Assembly (NCBI GenBank): GCA_018697195.1
Contig: CM031857.1
Span: forward strand, 53,093,471-53,157,470
Direction: 5' to 3'
Source of the DNA: Certhia americana
Lineage: Eukaryota > Chordata > Aves > Passeriformes > Certhiidae
Length of the DNA stretch: 64,000 nt
Shown here one piece after another: positions 55,881 through 64,000 of the stretch; the first letter of the stretch is position 1; every line of letters begins with the position of its first letter. A model generated the notes under the pieces. The model made no database searches, was not told where the DNA came from, and worked only from the letters and a program-made list of their open reading frames with translations. The position numbers and the translations under genes were made by a program.

Positions 55881-58038
55881 TTTATTGTCCCAAAAGTCTT
55901 CAGTTCAAGGCTAGATATCGCATAGAAGACTGTGATTCAGAGAAACTCCAGGTAGAAAATGCGATATGGAACAAATTTAATTTAAAACAAACAAACACAA
56001 AAAATGCCTTCAAAACCAAACAAATCTGAACAAAATCATGGCTTATTTTATCCTGGGAAATCAATCCTGATGATCTAATAGCCTTTCTGGGCACATCTGT
56101 GTGACTTGCTGACTCTGTTTCTATGGATAACACTTTGTGGAGCAGACCCAAGTCTTCCTGCACATCCAATTTACCTTTTCTTGGCAGAGCACTGAGAGGA
56201 AAGATAGTTGTGCAGCTATTGCCAAAGCTAACAAGAACTGTACCTTAGACAAGACAAAGCCCTGCTTGCAGAGTGATTTAAGCTGAAGTGATGAATATCT
56301 TCAAGCAAACAGCAAAGTCATAAACACTCTGGAGCCTATTTTACCTTCGGTTCCTTGCTACTCTTGCATGGTGTTAAATGATGGCTAAATTCAGGGCTGC
56401 TGTTGCCCTCTCTATGCTCACCTGTGCCTTCTCATTTCTAATGCTTCATGGTATTGAGGAGAAGTTCTGTAACACTCTTGTCTCCCTTCTATAACAAAGC
56501 CATTAAGACCTCATTTAAATCTCTGTCTCTCCATTGATTCCTGAACATTTTAGTCAGTGTCTTTGAAGTTCATCCTCAGTGGTTTGCTGTACCCAGAGCT
56601 CCCAGCCTAACTTGAGTTACTGTCCTCATAGAGGTCTAAACCTTCAAAAGGATTTAATTCCTACCCCTATGCTTCTTAACTTGGAGTCTTCAGCTCCTCT
56701 TATACAAACTGACAATGCAAAAAAGGATTTGGGGATCATGTCTAAAATGATTCGGAGTTTGACTCTCATAAATCCTTATCTGTCAGAGGGCTGGAATTTT
56801 CCTTTTGCTAAGAAAGCAAACAAACCTCATTTCTTTTTAGAAGTCCAAACATCCTGGAAAGCTAATTGCGAAATAATACTGACTGTACAGACACCTGTGC
56901 ATAGTGCTCCATCCTGACTGTCAGCTAACATGAAAATTCAGATAATCAACACCATTAAAATCAATAGTAATACTTCCTGTGAGGGAGCAAAGTTTGCAGG
57001 ACACAATCCTCTGCAAAGTTTCTTTGTTGCAACAGACATTTTGTGCTTTGCTAAGTAAAAAAAGTCAACGTATTTCAAAGAGAAATTTTGCAGGCCATTG
57101 ATCTAGAATGTGAGCTAGTTCCTTTGGGTATTTTGGAAAATCAGAAACAACATATTTATTTAATTTAGAAAAATTACTTCCGTCCAACGCTGTTTCTCAA
57201 GGAATATTCATGACAGCCAAACTTGCAAACTTGCTACACATACGTGCCAGGCATAGCATAAAGATAAATAGCCCAATGCTTTGTGAAATCTCGCTGAACA
57301 AGAATTGCACATTGGAATGTAACAGATCTTAAAAGAGCTTCCAATGTCCTGGAAAAATAATCATAGTTTTAAAAGGCTAGTAAATCTTTGCATGGTAGTT
57401 AGCAAAAGTTTCAATAAACTGTAAACTCCCTTCTAACAATTTTCATACCTAGTCACTGAATGATTAACCATGTTGCTTTTTTTAAAGTTTACATTAAAAT
57501 AACAAGAAATAGACTTTCCAAAATAGTAAAATTGTGATTCTTATGCCAATAGGAAAAGCCAAGGGCATTAAAAATTAAAGATGACATCTCCAATCTGGAT
57601 TTTGCTAAGCTAAGCAAATTTCCCTAGCTAAGTAATTTTCATGCTTCTGGACTCTCTTGGTCCCCTGAGCAAAATGGACAAAACCATTCTCCCAAAAGCT
57701 GAGGGTACACCTGACCTGAATTCTTTTAAATTACAAATTTAGGGAATTTGTCAGCTTAGTTACTGAATTTATTTGTGTTGTTACATAAGACATGATATAC
57801 TTTGGAGAAATAACTGCTGGAATAATTAAGTGAATTACAAGCAAAGTGATAGTCTGAAAAATAAAAAAAAGAGTGTTTGGTTGTGTTACCTGGTTTAAAG
57901 GAGTTTAAAATTTCTCTTCCATGCTTCATTATTTTCTCCTTTATGTTTTTTAAGTATAACCTAAACTTGAAATTTGATAAATATTTGGGTTCTTTCTCTA
58001 ATAAAAGTAATTCTTTTGTTATAAAAGCCTTTGAATGT
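55881..58038. other. Unique AT-rich noncoding sequence
   Basis: No gene or repeat recognised. A patch at 57,175-57,300 keeps several CpGs but shows nothing else I can name. Confidence 0.45.
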
Positions 58039-58078
58039 TGGGGTGGGGGGTGGTGGGGGGTGGGGTGTGGTTGTGTGG
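58039..58078 (+). repeat. G/T-rich tract with quadruplex motif
   Basis: Four G runs of 4, 6, 6 and 4 bases are separated by T, TGGT and T, within 26 bases, followed by GTGTGG-type steps. This meets the G3+N1-7 quadruplex pattern on the plus strand. Confidence 0.9.
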
Positions 58079-59261
58079 TATTTGTTTGGGGCTTTTTTTT
58101 GTCCTGAAAAGCATAAAGATAAAACACGCAGAAAATACTCAGATGGAAACAAAATTTTTGCTACCATTCAGAAAGCTCACTTCTGCTTCCCTGGAAAAAA
58201 AAGATTAAAAGTTCATTTTGCCCTGAACCAGGCATCCTGTACCAAACATCAAAGAGCAAACAAATAACAGTTCTGCACCAGAATACTGTCTCGGAGTCAT
58301 GGTTCAGAGACTTTCTGTGCTGGGGTAGTTGTCTTTGTAGGTAGTAGCACACATAGGATTTGTCCCCCAGACCTTTATTGTCATCTTGTTTGAAGGACAT
58401 CCTCAGCATAAACACACGTGAAAGAGCTTCCTTTTTCTCGCCCTCAGCCTATCCTCTAGATGTTCTTGTCCTGTGTGAAAGTGAAAGAGAGAGTTTTATT
58501 CACCTTCTCATCTTTGTCATTCAGCATTTCAATTCAAAACTCTGAGGTCTTCTTGTTGTAGACCAGAATGGAATAATTTATGGACAGTTCAATAAAGCTA
58601 AAATTAAATGTTATATTTACAATTAAGTGCCAAACCTTCAATGAGGTTCTTGGGAAACATTTCCATTTTGTAAAATCAGGGAAAACTTTTCTGACAAAAA
58701 AAACCTGTCTTCTGGAAAATTTTCAAACTTCTCTGAGTGTTATGCTACATTTTTGGCTAAAGAAGATCAGTAAGGGTTCCTTATTTTTATTTTAATACAA
58801 GGTGTCAAAATTAATTATCAGAAATTTCACTGACATAAAGGAAAATATTTGGGCCAGGACATTCATTGTTATAAAGACTATTACCAGAATTTTCATGCTG
58901 TAGCCATAACCACATATTCATGTAGAGTAACTAAATAAAATACAGATTTCAAGCAAGAAAGGGTAGAATTTTTGGCTAATACACACAAGGCAATATCTTT
59001 TGTTAAGTTTGACTTTTATCAATTCATGTTGTTCAGTTTTGACTACATATATTTTGGACACTTAAAAATCTGCTCATTTACAAAAGTTGACTCAGAATTG
59101 AGGGAGGCCAGAGGCCTACCAGAAATTTTGCCATCCTTTTTATGAAGCAATCTCAAGAAAGAAATGTCAAAAAGGCAATTTCATGTTTGGTATCTGTATC
59201 CTGCCTAAGGCCCACTTCAGCTGCCTAGCTCCTGCAGAAGAATCTTGGTTGCTCAGACATA
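58079..59261. other. Unique AT-rich noncoding sequence
   Basis: No gene or repeat recognised. Confidence 0.5.
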
Positions 59262-59915
59262 TTTTCTCCTTTATAAATCCATTGTAACTCCTCCCAGTCA
59301 CTGAATCGTCCTTAATATATTTAGAAATGGTTTTGTTCTATCACTTTCCTAATGATTGGGTTGAGGCTGACTGGCTTACAGTTCCTTGGATCCTCCTTCA
59401 TGTCGTTCTTGAAGAGAAGAGTGAAATTTGCTTTTCTCCAGCCCTAAGGAGTCTCCTGAGATACCCATGACTTTTTCAAGACCCTCAGGATCTGCCTCAC
59501 AATGAATTCCCTCTCATTCATGGTGGAGGTTGCCAGGTCCATGGGCATGGTTACATTTGGTTTGTTTAAATATTCTCTAACCTGGTGCTTCTTCACCGAG
59601 GGAAGTTCTGCCTTGTTCCCACCCTTTTCCATCAGTTTCAGGGATCTGATATTCCTGAAGGTATGTCTTATCAGTAAAGACAGGGAGGAGAGATTTGAGT
59701 ACCTTGGTCTTTTTCCATGTACTTTGTCACCAGGTCTCCTGTTCTATTCTGCAGTGGGCCCACATTTTCCCTGGTCTTCCTTTTGCTGTTGTGGAAGCTT
59801 TTCCTCATCACTTTTCAGGTAGGCTCTGGCTTTCCCACCTGGTGCTGCGTGCTCAGACAGTATCACTGTGTTCCTCCTGGAACATCTCTCTCTTCTACTT
59901 CTTTAATTCAAGTTT
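59262..59915 (-). pseudogene. CR1 LINE ORF2 fragment (N-terminal RT and linker), degraded
   Basis: On the minus strand the order matches CR1 ORF2 just before and into the RT domain. VREYLNKPNVTMPMD and ILRVLKKSW are followed by a stop, then WRKANFTLLFKND and EDPRNCKPVSLNP. In live CR1s the last segment reads like EDPGNYRPVSLT at the start of RT. Plus-strand signatures include 'cagttccttggatcctcctt' and 'gtgggcccacattttccct'. At least one in-frame stop breaks it. Both element ends are missing, so it is an internal fragment of an older CR1. Catalytic FADD lies outside the retained part. Confidence 0.85.
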
Positions 59916-60879
59916 AAAACACCAAGTTTTTTAAGAAAAATCAGAAAGCATTCCAGAGAGGGAAGAATAAACCTGACAAACTTATGGTAACTCACATTAC
60001 TGAAGAGGCACATGGACCATATTTCCTGAGTGTTGATGGCTCCTGTCATGTACCATGTTGTCCAGTTGAGGAGTGACAAAAATATGAAAAAACAAAGCCT
60101 GATTTTAGCCCAGAAACATCATTCAATGATGTTCCTGTATGCAGGCTTGGAGACCGAAAAGGCTCCAAGGCTTCACTAAAAGAATGGCCTGAGCTGAAAT
60201 AATACATGTGTGATTTGTCAAACACAAGATTACAATACCTCTATCCTTTAGAGGGATATAGACTGGGAAATATGGAATATTCCTGAAAGGTTTGGCATTA
60301 AAAGTGACAGCCATTATTGTGACTTTTGCTCATGAATGTGGCAAGAATTGTTTATAACAATATTGTTAGGCATGTTAGCTATTTAGCAGGAAATTTGAAC
60401 TTTTTTTTTTTCTTCTTGAAAAATGGAAATTCCACACGGGAGTACTGAATATTAGGTTGTTCTCCTTGAAGATGCTGGATAAAGGAAGGATATAAAGAGG
60501 ATCAATGGAGAAAATTTTTCCACCTAATTTTTTTAAAAAATCCTTATTTCAGTTAATTTTTTTCAGAAATATTCTGAGGGAGGGACAGTGCACTGAACAC
60601 TAACACACACTAAAATAGTTCATGATTTTATGAAGCACAAACCTTGGAGGGTGTAGGTACTGCTTAAATGTCTTTCTCAGGGCTTGGGGCCAGGGATTGA
60701 GCCAGATGTCTGAATCCCAGCTAAGCAGCTACACCAAGAGGTGCTTCTACAGGAGCTGTCCCCTTTCTCTTTGGAGGGAAGCTTGGTCTGGAACTTCTGA
60801 ATGGGAGTTTTTCAGGAAAGATCTAGTTGTAATAAAGATTTTCTTGTTTCAGCAAATAGTCATTTTCCAATTTAAAATG
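59916..60879. other. Unique noncoding sequence, nothing recognised
   Basis: No gene or repeat recognised beyond a short T run near 60,400-60,412. Confidence 0.5.
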
Positions 60880-61424
60880 TGCTGTGGACTATGTTTCGTG
60901 CCTGCTCCAAGGCTGAGTGTCTTCAGAGTCTGGAGATGATCAGGAAAGTGGAAAATGCTTCACACAAGTGGCACAGGGACCATCATCTCACTTGACTACA
61001 CAGCAAACAGGAGATGCAGCAACAGGAATGAGCCCATGACAGGGATTTTTTGTAGTCATCCAGTATTGACCAGAGTCTGTTGCTTAATGCAGAAGTTTGG
61101 TCTGGGGAAGACTGTTGATCTCTTTAGGTTGTTGTCCTGTCCTGAAGGATGCAGCATTTTCCAGTGCAGAAGAGACTGATGAGAGACTAAGCGAGCCAAG
61201 CTACACTCCAAGGAAAGGACTCTTCAGAGCAGTGAGAGGTTTTATTGTTTAATATTATTTTTTAAATACTTGTGAATACCTTGCTTGTTAAATAAACAGG
61301 TTTTTTTCCACTTTTCTCCAAGGAAAACTTTTTCCCAAACCAGCTGGCGGAGGGGCCATTTGAAACTGCTTTCTAGAGGGACCCCTTTGGAAGTTTCCTC
61401 TCAAATTTGCCCTAAACCAGGACA
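60880..61424 (+). mobile_element. Solo LTR of an avian endogenous retrovirus, plus strand
   Basis: The 3' part is characteristic: 'ttgttaaataaacaggttttt' with AATAAA at 61,291-61,296, then 'ccacttttctccaaggaaaa', 'ccaaaccagctggcggagggg', 'gagggaccc' and the terminal 'ccctaaaccaggaca' at about 61,410-61,424. I recall this ending from dispersed passerine ERVL-like LTRs; the family name is not certain. The upstream half is diverged and the 5' boundary is a guess from typical length. No internal retroviral frame is adjacent, so it is a solo LTR. Confidence 0.55.
61291..61296 (+). terminator. LTR polyadenylation signal
   Basis: AATAAA in the expected place, followed by a T-rich stretch; consistent with the R/U5 part of the plus-strand LTR. 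Confidence 0.5.
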
Positions 61425-61732
61425 GAAGGCTTGGGGAAACTAAGGACAGGAATATGGGAGACTGGTGAAACTTCTCCAGAAAAGTAGTTAACTATCCAAA
61501 AGTTTAAGTGAAATTTGGCTTTTCTACAAAAGTCCAGGTCTGGACATGTGCATGCTGATGGAATAGCAAATTCCTATTTTGCAATTACAGCCAGAAAGAG
61601 AAATGTTTTCCATTTGCTGCCTCTCCTCCCACTTTCCCAGTGTTGGATAAGGGTGTTATTCAGTTCAGCCAGAAATTTGGAGAGTTGGGGGATAACAGGA
61701 GTTTCATGGACAAAAAGAAAGAGACAGGAGTA
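61425..61732. other. Unique noncoding sequence
   Basis: Nothing recognised. Confidence 0.5.
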
Positions 61733-61768
61733 TAAGGAGAAAGGGGGAAAGAGAGGGAGGGGGAGGTA
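61733..61768. repeat. Purine-rich GA tract
   Basis: AAGGAGAAAGGGGGAAAGAG and GGAGGGGGAGG-type steps; low-complexity purine strand. Confidence 0.85.
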
Positions 61769-64000
61769 AGAGTCCCAGCACAAATACATATTTGCATTCA
61801 AACTGTTGGAAAACTAGACCTTGTAAGAATATAAACCTTGTGAGATGGAAATGAAGGTTCTGGTGTGATTATTTCTGCTGCCTGTGAAGCTAGAAGGTTA
61901 AAACAGGGAATGATAATTCTAAGCAGCAAATGCAGAGGCTGTCCAGGCACTGGTACACCTACACGCACTGGGTAGCTGGCCTGGGCCCGTGGCAGAACTT
62001 TCCTTTTTTTTTTTCCCCTTCTTGCAAGAAAAAGCATGAGGTTAAGCTGACCAGAGAAAGCAAAGCTACCACAGCCTTTTGTAGCCAGTAAAGCCGAGTA
62101 CAGACTGTCATTGTCAGGCTGTGTAACACAGTCCACTTTTATTGTTTACTTGCAGCAGCAGGTGAAAGGAACTACTCTAAGTTATGTTTGGTGAAGAGGA
62201 GCCAGGAGAAGGGCTGTCATGGGAGGAGGCTCTGCTGTCTTCCTGAACTTTCACTTTTGATTTTCAGCTGAGCTGGAAACGCGATTCTATTCTGTTATTT
62301 TCTTTTAGTGCCTGGACCTGAGGCAAGGTCCTCAGCTGGGATAAATCATCTCTGCTTCCCTGTGGCCGAGGGAGGCAAGAGGATGCACAGTGGTTCCAGA
62401 TACAACTTGCCTTGTTTAGAGACTGGAGCGCTTCTTTTCCCAGGTAAAACTGAGACCACCATATTCACATGCTCAATCAGGAAATACATGAACATTTTTC
62501 AAAAGCCCAACTTCCCAGTGACCCAGAGTGCCTTTCAATAAAGAAGTGCTATTGGACCTTGGCATTGTGAAAGGAGCAGTTGAAATCCCTGTTTTGCCCA
62601 GCTGTTAAACCTGTGTTTGATTTCTGAAAAACCTATAGAGAAAAACGGGTTAACGGAGACCATACAAGAAGTAGAAGAAATAAATTGAATGCACATGTGT
62701 AATCATTATTCATACTAACGTTCCTTGTATTACTTCATAACACAGCTGTATACACAAAAAACCCAGTCCAGTTTGGTTTCTTCCTATTTGAATCTTATTA
62801 ATTTCTGTTTAATGGAACACAAATGTTTGTGCTCTTCATTCTGACGAATGCAGCCTCGTGGTGTATTTGTTAAGCATTAGCTAGCACGGTTGTGACCATC
62901 TAATACAAATGTCTCTGGGCCTTTCATTCCTCCTGACAGGACATCTTTTGAGCATGACAGTTGCCATGGGGATGGGTGCAATGCCTATTTGGAAGGAAAA
63001 TTGGGAGCAATGCTCATTACGTCAAAAACTACATCGGGGAGGGAGGGAAGGAGAATGTTTGCTTCTTGTGCTGACACTTAGCTGCTTGTTTTACCCGCCA
63101 CCCACACACTTCCATCAAACAATATCTCTTTCAAACGCAGAAGTCAAAGTTTGCATCTCCTATCGTTCCAGCTGGAACAGGCAAGGGCTGTGTGAAATGA
63201 ATATCATCGTGCTCAGGGCCAGGGCACTGCCTGGCTAGCTCTATCTGTCACTTCGTAACACAGCAACACTGAGCCCTCTCAATTTTCCCCTCCTCCCACC
63301 CTCGGCCAAAAGCTTTAGAGAGCTCCCTGAGGCACAGCAGGGACACCAGGGTGGCATAGGGAGGGGGCGGCTGGGGATGTGTAACCAGTTTATTCAAAAC
63401 CATCAGATTTGTTGTGGGTTTTCTCTGGTGAGAGAAGGATCAGCATCTGTGTGTATCATAATTTCCATAGATAGGGAAGGTGGTAGCAAAAAACACAAAA
63501 ACCTTCATATCCTCCCCATCCCCCCAGGACACTGTGAGAAGTCAAAGGGAAAAAAAACACGTTTTGTACAAAAAGAGACCTGAGCTGGCACTTTCCATGT
63601 ATTCCATTAGTTGGCACATTAGAAATTAGCTATCGCTATATTTTTCACTGGCTTGTTCTGTTGACTTAGACTTCAAGACCCCTAAACCCACACTGAGAAA
63701 ACCTCTAAACTCTGCAAAAAACTGGGTAGCAGCCAAACAGTTGAAGGGAGAGACGAGACAGACTTGCCATGAGGCCCAGGTTTGAATAGGGAGTGTTTTC
63801 AAAGTGCCCAAATGTCTGATTTTGGGTGCTGGTGTAATATAAGAAAATCATCTTGGTGAAATACAGGAGGTGGCTGCAACACCTTGTTGATACTTGTGGT
63901 GGACACTCTGAATTGTCAGTATGGGAGGGATGCTTAGTCCCTGAGATATCTGCATCTTGAAGGATTTGCCATAAAATCCTGCTTTGGTTTCTGTGTTTTA
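61769..64000. other. Unique noncoding sequence, no gene recognised
   Basis: No exon or interspersed repeat recognised to the window end. 62,880-63,310 retains more CpGs than its neighbours and contains TTACGTCA, a CREB/ATF-type motif, at 63,017-63,024. Confidence 0.45.

Overview
The window looks like avian, probably passerine or other neoavian, nuclear DNA. The evidence is several CR1 LINE fragments (one with the ATTCTGTG-type 8-bp 3' tail common in songbird CR1s), two avian-style solo LTRs, degraded MIR-like SINEs, AT-rich single-copy sequence and one GC-rich CpG island. I recognise no host protein-coding exon, tRNA, rRNA or known microRNA. The open frames are short, or open only because the local sequence is GC-rich or repetitive.

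Layout. 1-10,370 is unique AT-rich sequence with a small tandem duplication, one old CR1 scrap and a T-tract. 10,371-11,979 is a nested retrotransposon: a minus-strand CR1 split by a later plus-strand CR1 carrying a broken reverse-transcriptase gene. 11,980-37,690 is mostly unique sequence with simple repeats, an old sauropsid-type CR1 end (about 20.3 kb), a MIR-like fossil (about 23.8 kb), a GC-rich geneless stretch (about 25.0-25.9 kb) and candidate conserved noncoding blocks at about 28.5 and 29.4-29.7 kb. 37,690-38,900 is a CpG island containing a GC-rich 17-bp minisatellite interrupted by a 10-N assembly gap; it is the best promoter or transcription-start candidate here. 38,900-64,000 holds a 33-T run, a minus-strand solo LTR (about 42 kb), a second MIR-like fossil (about 43.4 kb), a CR1 end carrying a long GAA/TTC array (about 44.6-44.9 kb), another candidate conserved block (about 49.8-50.1 kb), two CR1 ORF2 fragments (about 55.6 and 59.3-59.9 kb), a G-quadruplex-type tract (about 58.05 kb) and a plus-strand solo LTR (about 61 kb).

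The simplest reading is a gene desert or very large intron with one orphan CpG-island promoter and scattered candidate regulatory blocks, none provable without alignment or RNA data. I found no convincing undescribed multi-gene system. The most informative structures are the near base-exact nested CR1, the GAA/TTC array that grew from the same CR1 position, and the gap-containing minisatellite in the CpG island.
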